Shown in pieces: positions 49,426 to 59,829 of a stretch of DNA of 64,000 nucleotides (positions are counted from its first letter, which is position 1; each line of letters opens with the position of its first letter). The DNA is from Echinostoma caproni (Eukaryota; Platyhelminthes; Trematoda; Plagiorchiida; Echinostomatidae): assembly GCA_900618425.1 (NCBI GenBank), contig UZAN01039729.1, positions 16,969-80,968 on the forward strand. The letters are read 5' to 3'. Under the pieces are notes generated by a model. The model was given only the letters and a program-made list of their open reading frames with translations, ran no database searches and was not told where the DNA came from. A program made the position numbers and the translations under genes.

Positions 49426-49685
49426 TTTGCCAAACTCAAAGTCAAAGTTTTATTATGGGAATAACTTACAAGCTCGTGCTTCTCTTGTCCCATAGGATAT
49501 TTACACAGATGAATCGTTACACAACGAAAAAAGGAGTCACAGAGTTCCGAGTAGAAGATTATAGAGAAGGTAGGCTACAGTGAATTTCCGTTTGATTTTA
49601 GTGGTGTACGAATGTGAAGTATGCCAAAGTTTTCTCGAGTCTCTGCTTGAAAGATTCAATGAGATGAAATGGCACTCCAAGATCT

Positions 49686-50180
49686 GCATACTCTGACAGC
49701 AAAAGACTGGTGCCGGCATTCCAGTTAACACTTTGGAATCAGTAACTTGAAATGGTGTTCCCTTAGGTGTACATTTTTCGATAACATGGGCAGCGATCGA
49801 CACGGATGGTTTGGGTTCTGCAGTATTTGATACGTCAAAATCAGGTCTCCTCGAGTTCGGCAGTACCGAGCAGAATATAGTCCCTATGATCGCAATCTCT
49901 CTTCATATGTCAGGTCATGCAATCCTTTGGCCNGCATACTCTGACAGCAAAAGACTGGCGCCCGCAATCCAGTCGACACTTGGAAATCAGTAGTTTGAAA
50001 CGGTGTTCCCTTAGGTGTACATTTTTCGATAACATAAGCAGCGATCGACACGGATGGTTTGGGTTCTGCAGTATTTGATACGTCAAAATCAGGTCTCCTT
50101 GAGTTCGGCGGTACTGGGCAGAATATAGTCCCTATGATCGCAATCTCTCTTCATATGTCAGGTCATGCAATCCTTTGGCC
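49686..50180. repeat. 247-base tandem duplication within the CR1 3' region
   Basis: Positions 49686-49932 and 49934-50180 are two 247-base copies, both starting GCATACTCTGACAGCAAAAG and ending CAATCCTTTGGCC. They differ at roughly sixteen sites. The only base between them is an N at 49933. Confidence 0.93.
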
Positions 50181-51121
50181 ATCTTCGTGGCCATCCTTCT
50201 GTGGACGCTCAAGCATCTTGCGATCACGTTGAAGCCATCAGATTTTGGCGTCATCTGCAAACAGTATTGTTTTTCAGCCTAACACTTTCTGTAGATTATT
50301 TATAATGGCGAGGAACAGCCGGGGACCGAGTACGGACCCTTGTGGAACACCGCGGGTGGCTTTGATACACCAGGAAATAGAATCAGAAACAAGAACTGAT
50401 ATGTTTCGTTGTTCGAGGAATACTTTTTTCACTCAAATGCGAGATCTCGAACGCCATAATTAAAGAGCTTCACTCGATCAAATGCTTTCGCGAAGTCGAG
50501 ATAAATCACATCCACCTCATCCCCTTCGTCAACTGAACTGGTCCATTCATCTCGAACAAGAAGCATGTTGGTGGTGCAGGATCGCTTTTGCCTGAACCCG
50601 TGTTGAGCTGTCGAGAGAATGCTGTATCTTTCGAGGTGTCCCATCAGAGAATCGGCCACAATTGACTCGATGACATTCGATAACACAGGAAGTAGGGTTA
50701 CAGGTCGGTAGTTGGCGGGGTTACTGAGACAACCACCTTGTATATGGGCGAAATGACTCCTTATTTCCACGATTCGGGAAGTGTTGCTTGGTTGAACATT
50801 CGTTGAAACAGAATAGCCAGCGGTTCGAATGTGATTTGCCAAATAGATCAGAGATTTCGGGTGTATATTGTCCGCACCTGGGGTTACATTTTTCCGCAAA
50901 GTCATTATTTTTGCTTTGACCTATTCAGCAGTAAATGAAACGTAAGTCAGTGAAGGATGTGGGAGATTATGCAACCGATGGGGTAGTTGTAAACCTTCAA
51001 CCTGCGGTGCTGCGAAGATGTTGGGATAATGAATTTTCAGCTTTTCCGCGGCTTCCGTTGGAGGGGCTCCAACTCTTCCAGCGCTACTTAGTACCGGCAT
51101 ACCAAACTTTACTCTCCGAAT

Positions 51122-51202
51122 AGAGTTAGAAATTAGAAATTAGAAATTAGTGTTAGAAATTAATGGGTTAAAAATTAGAAATTAATGTTAGAAATTAATG
51201 TC
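51122..51202. repeat. TTAGAAAT short tandem repeat
   Basis: About seven imperfect TTAGAAAT units, some with ATG or GGG insertions, lying inside the linker between the endonuclease and reverse-transcriptase parts of the CR1 copy. Confidence 0.85.
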
Positions 51203-52711
51203 TGTGCAAGCGCCTCGTGGGATTTCACTTTATCCTCACGTCTCAGCTTAGTGCAGTGGTTCCTCAGCATACGATGATTATACCATGCGACAACATTCGG
51301 AAGACGTTTTTGATCTCGCTAGGATAAATCTCTTATAGGTAGCCATTTCCTTGTTCGGCTTCGAATAGGTAAACTTCAGATGCTGGATTTGGTGATTACT
51401 TCAATCTTGGTAACTGATGTCATTAGATTTGTAAGACTGTCAATAAATTTCTACCAGGCGACCAACGAATAAGCTTCTTCGTCATAAGAAACCCACTGAG
51501 CAGAGAGCACCAAGTTGTTCAACAGTGTGTAGTCTGTAGATCTGCGCGTGTTATCAGAGGAACTTCCTTGAATCGAAGTGTAATAGACGTTTTTGAATGT
51601 AAGTACTGCGTGATAGCTGCCTCCTAGGGGGAAGTCACATTGACAGACTCTACCATCAACTCCTCGTTTGTCAACACTAAATCCAGTATGGACGGTGACT
51701 GTAGGTTGCCAAAATTAGTGGCCACCTTCACATGGGTGTATAGTGGATGCGAGTCAATCAGCCGTTTGAATTGATGTTCGAAAAATGGACGGACGATAGC
51801 TGATTTATTGAGATTAGGGCAGTTAAAATCACTTATTGAGAGAACATCGGCAAATTTTTGTGTAAGAATGTGTGACATAGTTAGTAAAAGCGTTTCGTTG
51901 GCCGTCTCCGGGGATGATGAGGGACGACAGACTACGCCAATCAAACCATCATCGTGTTTGGACAATCCTAACGTACATCACAGTTTCCGGTGTCGAAACG
52001 GAGGGTAGATTTGCTCGCAGTCAAGATTGTTTCGATAGTAGAGTAGAATACCACCTCCACGGGTAGGATGATCGCATATGAGCAAAGACATCTCTGATAA
52101 GAACAATTCGGATCCTGGAATATCAGCTGTGAGCCAAGTCTCTGTAACAGCAATAATACCCCATTGACTAGATATAAAACGTAACTTCAACTATGGAAAT
52201 TTGCTGAGGAGTCCTTGAGCATTAGAGTAGAAACAGTTTATATACCGTCGGTGTAGAAATCCGCTTGGGTAGGAGGTGGTATCTTGGCCGACTCCTTCTC
52301 GGTCGGGTACTACTAGTTTTCTGGCAGAGGAGCTCTGGTACTTTGGGCCACGGGTTGCGTGGAGGAGTTCCGTATCTGCATGGAGAGATCTGATGCATCA
52401 GAAGTGTTCTCCATATTTGCATGTATTTTGAGCCCGAGATTGAGTAGGGGTCTCACACATAGTTCCTGTGGCCCTCTGTTCCTTTTTTCCCGCCATAACT
52501 GTTAGACTGTGTTCGCCATTTCTGAAGTTCTAAGGGTAACTTTCATTATCCTCGGACCATTACCACGGTAATGTGGTGAACAGGGAAGACGACTGATTGA
52601 GGTTATCAAAAGGCCGTTACACCCAGGTAGGTTTTGAATGAATCGCCATTCCCTTCGGTCGTTCTTATGACCTTTTCGTTCATCCGGATCGTCCAACTGC
52701 GGGATACCATT

Positions 52712-52765
52712 ATATTTATATTTATATAATTATATATAATAATATATATTAGAATATATATTTAT
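52712..52765. repeat. AT-rich tract at the 5' edge of the CR1 copy
   Basis: Irregular TATAT/TTATAT repeats at the point where homology to the LINE stops; an AT-rich microsatellite that may mark the insertion boundary. Confidence 0.75.
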
Positions 52766-52769
52766 GTTT

Positions 52770-55085
52770 ATTATTTTTTTGGCTTTTTTATTCTGAGGCG
52801 CCTATTTTTCCGTCCTCACTACGGGTGATCAAGGTGTATACATGTTAAGCAGAACTTTGTGTGTCTGTATAAGTTACTACACACCCTGACCTGTTTTGAA
52901 ATGAAAATTCCATAAAATTTGCAATATTGTCGATTCCCAAAGGGCAACTACACATTCAAAAAAATGATAAAAATATCCCGGGAAATTTTCAATGTGATGC
53001 TAAGCGTTTCGGGAAGACGGATTGGCTGAAACATGAACTACAGTTCATCGAAATTTGGCCTATCTCGGGTTTGAGCATTGTTCAGTGTGAAGTGAAAGCA
53101 AGCAGTTGTAATGATCAAACAAAGATGTGCTATTTGCCCAACCACATAGGTGCATTGGTTTATTTCATTAGGAATATATAGTTCAAATGCGTTTTGAAAG
53201 GCGGAACATGTTGATGGTCACAAACCGGCAACGATCTAGTGTTTGCATAAGTCCCGGTAAAACAGAACTAACTCAACCGAGACTAATCCATCCCTGTTAT
53301 GATTTCGATACGCCAGTCCAATACGGTACAACACCAAGCCGGTTAGCCTAAACACGGTTTTTTGTAACGGATTGAACAAGTAGTTCAGGGACCCCCGTTT
53401 TTTGATGATTCTAAGAATTTGTTAGAACAGTATCCAATTTGTCTTTCACCGCCCCCGCAGATACAGGGGTCTAAACTTCTACCGATGTCTCTGATTGTTG
53501 AAATTCTAGTGAGAGTCTACAATTAAAAACCAATGTTGCCAATTTGTTTAAATGTTACAAATCCAGCTGTGAAATCCTAAATGCACCCCGAGCTACTGTA
53601 ATGTACTTGGACCAGAGTGTGAAGTAGCATGTCGTCTGTGAACGGAGGATGCACGAGACCGTCGAATGTGGACCGAGTTTCCACGTGGACTGGAAACGTT
53701 GACAGACACCAAGTTTTCCGGTGAAAACGTAAACTGACAAGCTACTAACAGCATGAACCAAAAAGTTTAATGAGATGGGAACAAAACTGACTATCATACT
53801 GAATGACAAGTTACCAAGAGCGTTCAACTGCAAGTGCATCCCTGATAAGAGAAGGTNTATTGTACAACTCGTTATATGGGGATTGCCTTTTATGAACTAC
53901 ATATAAGAAGAGCAGCACATCCTATTTATACGCTGTGTGTAATACCTGCAAAGTCTTTATACATAGCGTTTTAATTTTTCTTCATTGCATCTTTGCTGGA
54001 TTTAACATTTCATGTATTAACACAGTGTGAAGTACAGTTTTATCTTTGCTTATCATTTGGTGATAATCTCACACTCCTTATACTGGTTATTCAAATGAAT
54101 TTGATAGGAGTTTCATCACATAGAAGATTGATCGCGGTTCCGTCAAAGAGCCTTCAACAATTACAGACCGTGAGAACTGTGTTGCCCATTCGACCTGATA
54201 GCACCACGTAGAACAGCAAAGTGTCCCTGCTTCACGTTTGCTAGCACGGTTCCATGGCAAACAGAAACTTTTTAGCTATCATCCACGTGCGCATGGTGCT
54301 TTTGTTAATGAACACTCGAACTCCAGCAGCTTTGTCAGCTGTGAATCCACCTGTAATGTGGTGCAGATAAGATTGGATAATGCTACGCGTATAAACACTC
54401 CATTTGATCAAGCACTTACCATAAAACTATTTTCAGTTAGGCACCTCAAACTGTGACAACACGTGACGTCAGGTATGTGCATGATTGATGACGACAATGG
54501 TTGCCGAGCTGCTCATCTCGAGCACGTGTCACTTCATTTACAATTACCAACCTGATAAAGTCAATCAAAAGCCTCAACAGCGGTTGCGCAAGTTGATTGC
54601 AGTATGGCAGAAGGTTTATGCAAAGAGGATAATATTCCGCCTCCCGGTTAACCCAGATCGGGAGGGATCAACAGTGAGGTCCTCCATGATCTTAACTAAC
54701 TGCCTATTTGCCCAACTATGCACCTTTCGATACTCTAGCCCCGTTTGAACGAATAAGCAATTACCAGTAATTCGTAACTCTCTATTTATATAAAAACAAC
54801 TAACCCATACACTACAAATAAGTGAATCGTAAAACAATAGAACACATCCTCGCACCCGGTTTACAGGAATGAAATGAATTACGATTTTGCGACATAATGC
54901 AACCTCATCCCCAAGCCCCTCTCCCCCCTGTGAAATCACCACGCTTTTGTTGCCAGGATGCACTCATAATGCATGAGCGATTTCAAAATTATTCTTTTGC
55001 CATTCTGATTGATCTGTGCAGACTAGAAACTAAAGTAATCCAACCAACTATTTACCTTCAAAAAAGTGATGATCCCAGAACAAGG
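52770..55085. other. Unassigned DNA
   Basis: No gene or element core recognised; isolated N at 53857. The 115-codon minus frame at 54963-54616 has no motif. Confidence 0.4.
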
Positions 55086-56205
55086 AAGTTATCATAACAA
55101 AACCGGACAAGGGATCTGGTATCGTCTTACTTAATAAATCAGATTACGTCCGGAAGGTAGCGACAAGTCTTATTAATGAATCGAAGTTCGCAAAAATGGC
55201 CCACGAGAAGGACCTTTCTACCACATTACGAAAACTTAAACAAAAGGGCGTCACTCCTGAACGGATTCGTCCAACAGACACTACGATTCCACGATTGTAT
55301 GGGCTGCCCAAAGTAAATAAGAGTGGAGTTCCCCTCAAACCAATCTTGGACATGTGCTACTCTCCCCACCATGGTCTTCTGGAACTGGTGAGAGTGACGT
55401 TAACCCAGCATAGCCTCAACGATACAACCGGGCTCATTGACGCTTCGAGCGGCTTAAACATCAAAGATCGCCACATGTTTTCGCTATTTGTCATATGTCT
55501 GTAAACGAATGTACTGATCGACGAAACAATTGATTATTTGTGTACCTATCACGAAAGTAACGGGACGTAGGCCTACCGACAGATGACCTAAAAAAGTTGT
55601 TATTCTTCTGCACTCAAAATGTGCAATTTGCGTTCAAATAGGAAATCTATCGCCAAAAGGACGGTGGAGCAATGGGCTCCTCTCTAGGGCCCTTGTTTTC
55701 CGATCTTTTCCTGTCTCATACTTTGTTTAGTCAATAGAGCTAGGAAAATTTGCGCGAAGGACATGCTGGTTGAAGAACTCCTAAATGTGCGGAATGCCTT
55801 CATCTGGAATGCATAGCCGGAGCGCTTGGTGGAATCTGTGATGCAACGGAAAGAGGCGTTTCCCAGGAGGGTAATTGCTGAAAAGAAGTCTGTCTACATT
55901 TCTTTACCATTTAAAGGTGACACCTTGGCAGAGATTGGGCATAGAAGGTTATCAAATACCATCAACAAAGCGTTATACGCGGATAAGCTTCAAACTCGAT
56001 TCACATCTAGCCCGCTGGTGTATTTACGGTTGAAGGATAGAGTGCCTGATTCTGCTGTAGAATTAAGACGGGACGGTCTAGACACGTGCGGTTTCGCATT
56101 CTATCCACAGCGGAGGCAGTTTCCATCCGTCTTCACAATCCCCCTCTGAGGGCTCAGAAACAATTTGTGCAAACACTCAAGCTCTCATGGCCGGATTGCC
56201 GACAA
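55085..56205 (+). mobile_element. Penelope-like element 1, internally deleted
   Basis: From 55091 one frame stays open to 55504: IITKPDKGSGIVLLNKSDY, then IPRLYGLPKVNKSGVPLKPI, the hallmark N-terminal and fingers motifs of Penelope reverse transcriptases. In another frame, TNVLIDETIDYLCTYH (about 55510) leads to DLKKLLFFCTQNVQF and EIYRQKDGGAMGSSLGP (55585-55690, with one stop). The YxDD box is missing; a deletion near 55740-55820 joins to the linker LPFKGDTLAEIGHRRL (about 55900). A second deletion removes nearly all of the GIY-YIG endonuclease and leaves the C-terminus STAEAVSIRLHNPPLRAQKQ (56105-56165). Penelope elements prime at telomere-like or nicked ends. This copy cannot be functional. 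Confidence 0.85.
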
Positions 56206-56209
56206 GTTA

Positions 56210-56770
56210 CTTGTCATGAAACATCGGAGCAAGTGACAAATTGGGGACCACTTATGACAACAACTGTTCAATACTTTAATTACTTTCCCATTTTCCTCAT
56301 TAATCCTTCTCTGATACTAGTCATATTTATTGTGTTGTAATGGTATGATTAAGACACACTGAAAACGAGCTTGTTTGCCAATTTGTGTTTTCACTATGAG
56401 CTTCGTGGGACTGTTTAAACGATCCCAGAATAGTCAGATTCTATAATTACCATTACCGGAGCTTTTGCCTAAGGTGATTGGAAGCTCACCACTTTGGAAA
56501 ACGCAATATGACTCGGAAATACACGAGACATAATCGTTTTTGAATTAAAACGATACGATTCGATTTGGATGTTCACAACTTCATCGCCTCTTTCAGTGAT
56601 CACAACTGGTCTGATTCAAAAAAAGTATGCGAGACCATTTGAGGTGCAGATCAAGGCAAAAGGCTGAACATTCCCACCTGTATCATGAGGTGCACGATTT
56701 CGAAGGGATTTCGTAACTTCAAACCATTCGAATTATGCAGCCAACCGAGACCGACACAACCGAGACGGAC
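56210..56770. other. Unassigned DNA between two transposons
   Basis: No recognisable structure apart from a direct pair of GAGACCGACACAA-like words near 56750. Confidence 0.4.
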
Positions 56771-56775
56771 ACAAA

Positions 56776-57325
56776 TATGAGGGCTGAGCAAAAGGATTCC
56801 GGATGCACCGGATGCACCGTACACTATAGTACAAGATGTAGATGACCGGGCAAGGAAAACGTGAACTGTAAGCTATTGTGAATATCATTCGGTGATTGCA
56901 ACTCATAGAACCAACTATCAACAGTCAAGCGCAGCTCACAAGTCATAAGAGTCGCTATAATCGGAATACAAGGATGGAACTCAGTGGATGTTACTGGAGG
57001 GCGATGATTTTCCACGACTACAAATGTGACAGCAACAGCAGCAGAGTGTTGATCGTTTGCAATCTGCCATTGGTGATGACACGCCGTTAAGACCTACTGT
57101 ACTTGAGTGGCTCATGGAATTCACCAACAGATGCAATAGAGGTATTCATTGAACTGTTCAAAGGGCTATCCGCTTCAGCATGGTCGATATGTTTCACCAA
57201 ATGGTTTGAGCGCATTGAACTGTGCATGAACGCTGGTGGAGAATACTTCGAGAAAATGTAGTGCTCATTTTTGTGTAAAAAGTAAAACTTTTTGGCATCC
57301 GGAAACGTCTTGCTCAACCCTCCTA
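56776..57325 (+). mobile_element. Non-autonomous mariner with both terminal inverted repeats
   Basis: The element is bounded by TA at 56776-56777 and 57324-57325, the target-site duplication of mariner transposons. The left end reads TGAGGGCTGAGCAAAAGG..TTCCGGATGC; the right end, reverse-complemented, reads GGAGGGTTGAGCAAGACG..TTCCGGATGCC. The interior is 546 bases, whereas autonomous mariners are about 1.3 kb. Before the right end, a plus frame encodes only the transposase C-terminus: WFERIELCMNAGGEYFEKM then stop (about 57202-57261). The same end and C-terminus occur at 6.19-6.36 kb. It would need a transposase in trans. Confidence 0.88.
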
Positions 57326-57329
57326 CGAT

Positions 57330-58685
57330 TGGGAGCTTGTGTTTTTCTTTGGTGCTCACATGACTTTCGTTAATCTTGAACTGAAATTCGGTGCAAAGCA
57401 TCTGGATACAAAATCTGCGCGTAAACGCTGTTGTCAGCATTGGGAGCGTACAAACCACAGTGCAGTATCGAAGGGTATGGTAGTTTCCTTTTCATTTTTT
57501 CTCCTATCTGTCGGTTTGTTTAACAAAACAGAATAAAATTTTGGATGGGGTGTTGAAAACGGAAGTCAACAGGGGTGTATCAAACTAACCATTTGAAATT
57601 GTCTCCAATTTCAAGCGATTCAGCGGTTTACTGGTTTATCGGTCGTATGAATGCCAAACTGGATTAATAAAGAAAACCAATTGTCTGTGCCTTATAATGC
57701 TTCTCTGTCATTGTGACAATATTTCTCAATACTTCACCGTTTCAATTGCTTTCAACAGTGTTTTAGTGCAAAGCATAATAAAACTCAGATACCGAAATAG
57801 GACAAAATGAATTATTTGATAGCGCTTCACAGATACCTGGGTAACATAGGAAACACTGACAGAGATACATCATCCAGATACTTACAGATCGATTCCGTAT
57901 TTAAAANTGGAATTTTTCTGAGCCCTGTCAAAGCATTGGATCCATGGCCACTCAAGTGATTCGTGCGAATGTCGCGTGGGGTGATGTGGCGTGGCGTGAG
58001 AGAGGGAGGGGGGAGTAATTCAGTGAACAGTGACCAGACTGGGATTATTTTAGCCTTAACAAGCGTAGACCTAATCAGTTGGCAAAATGAACTCAATTTT
58101 CCAAAAAATGATTTTCAACCATCAAAGCTCAATGATCCGCCTAAGTGCAATCAGCGATTGTGAAATTTAGATCACAATTTCAGGAGAAAAATTGTTCTGA
58201 ATAACTCATAACCATGCTGTTACATCTTATATGAGAAGATAAAACCTATGGGTTGGGCGGATAACATTAAAATATGAGGAATTGATCATCTTGTGTGCAC
58301 AAGTGTACACCACGTTCTGAGTTGTGGGCTTCCAGGATTTTCAGCTATGTGGTATGATTGTGAAATTTTGTTTCTTGAACCCTCTGTAGGCGATATCAGG
58401 TAGTTTTGGTTCTCTACGAGGAACATTCCGCGGATGAACACATTCGTAATGAACTCCTTAATTTAAATTAGTAATTACCATTTCCCACATAATATGGTCT
58501 GGTTGTGTATTTTCTCCCCAACGCCATTTTGGTTAGTATAGTATTGGAAGATAAGTTGGTTGTTAGGCTTTCAAAGGTTCAGCCTTCTAATTGGCAGGAG
58601 AATAATACAATCTTGTAAGTGGGGTCGAGAAATATACTGATAATATAGAGTATCAAGCTTGGATTAGACCATTCGATTGTTCAGA
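57330..58685. other. Unassigned DNA
   Basis: A short GTGGCGTG repeat lies near 57975-57995 and an N at 57907. No gene or element core recognised. Confidence 0.4.
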
Positions 58686-58689
58686 GGCA

Positions 58690-58845
58690 CCAGGCAATCT
58701 TGATGGTTTTGGGTGTGGGTTTCACTCCTTGGGAGATAGTTAATTCCCCACGAGACAATGCATTCAAATGCGATGGACGAAATAGCTGTGTAGTGCTCTT
58801 TGTTGGTTATCACAAACATTTCCATCGCGTTTGAATACTGATAAT
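58690..58845 (+). repeat. Hammerhead-SINE (copy E)
   Basis: A weak tRNA-like head (B-box-like GTGGGTTTCACTCC near 58715) precedes GGACGAAATAGCTG (58775-58788), TAGTGCTCTTTGTTGG and the tail AAACATTTCCATCGCG (58813-58828), which matches copies A and B. The CUGANGA half is not recognisable and the triplet position reads GTG, which is not cleavable. Confidence 0.6.
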
Positions 58846-58849
58846 AACT

Positions 58850-59825
58850 ATTAATCGCTCATTCCACCAATCCTCAAACATCAATAACCGAAGCAAACAG
58901 CTGTTTTGTCCGATGGTCCAGATATTGAGAACATTTGATTGGGAAATCGACATGTGTATGTGAGATGGAGATTTTGTTAAACTAGTCTCTGAGTGGGTGG
59001 AGTCAGATCGATTGTTAATGGATGCTAACGGGAAAATTCGGATTTCGGGTGCACAGTTGACTGAACAGATCCGATAAATTTTATGGAATGGTAGGGGTTC
59101 ACTTAGAATAACCAAGGCGATATTTGGTGCCTAATTTCTTTTGGTTAGTCCGCAAAAAAGGAGACATTTCGCGTTCCGCGTTTTACTGCTAGTCACACTA
59201 GTGTTTGTCATACACTGAAACACCGTGTGGTGGTGATGCTGCCGTGTGCGGCCGGTGCGCACTCCTTAATCAGATACGCTTTAGTGTGTGTTTGCATGCA
59301 TATGTGTGGATCTATCAAAACTGTTTCTCAATATTCACCGGTTGGATCAAACTTTGCATCAGCCGATGGACATTTGTTGACAGTCACATTTCACTGCATT
59401 CATCACCCGCGACAATGACAGCACAGACCCCACCACCACCATCACTAATTGAGAGCATATACACAGTATGAATGTTTGTGAAGCGGATTCTCGACATGAC
59501 TGGCCGAAGGGGTGTAACAGATTAAGGCCACACTGGCCAGCTGGGCGTCCCGGCCGGTGTGAATGAGAGTTCCGGTGTTTTGACAAGGCCAGCCATTGCG
59601 CCAGGGCACACGTTCTGTCACAGGAGCAGAACTAGAAACGTATTGGTCCGTCAAGAATTCACTATAGACCAATGCGTGGCCGTTTCCGGCATGATAGATA
59701 AGCCATCGCATGTGGTCGTTAGTTTTACTCTGAATTTGCCATATCGAACCCCGCTCGAACACACTTTAAGCAGTCAGAGAGTTATCATCTAACCTAATTT
59801 GTTGAACAGCTAATATATGAAACAA
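58850..59825. other. Unassigned DNA
   Basis: Several overlapping 60-105 codon frames near 59200-59790 with no motif; slightly higher GC. No element identified. Confidence 0.4.
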
Positions 59826-59829
59826 TCCA

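Larger units (their letters stand above)
49430..52712 (-). mobile_element. CR1-type LINE, nearly full length but broken
   Basis: Minus-strand order is 5' at 52712 to 3' at 49430. About 52700-52230 may be the end of ORF1 or a linker (no domain seen). An endonuclease follows (52215-51624): NAQGLLSKF, IIAVTETWL, RGGGILLYY, GVVCRPSSSPE and a SDFNCP box (family GDFN). A linker is interrupted by a short tandem repeat. Reverse transcriptase runs from about 51060: ADNIHPKSL, NYRPVTLLPVLSNVIE, GFRQKRSCTTN, YLDFAKAFDRV, VPQGSVLGP (about 50340) and FADD (50261-50250). A deletion joins FADD to the thumb (RDRKMLERPQ), then come a duplicated 3' region and a 3' UTR. It inserts by target-primed reverse transcription; stops, frameshifts and the deletion make this copy inactive. 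Confidence 0.88.

Noticed and set aside
49537..49803. 88-codon minus frame in the CR1 3' region
   Set aside because: It mixes frames of the CR1 C-terminus and is not an independent gene.
50245..50463. 72-codon plus frame
   Set aside because: It is antisense to the reverse-transcriptase VPQGSVLGP-FADD region of the CR1 copy.
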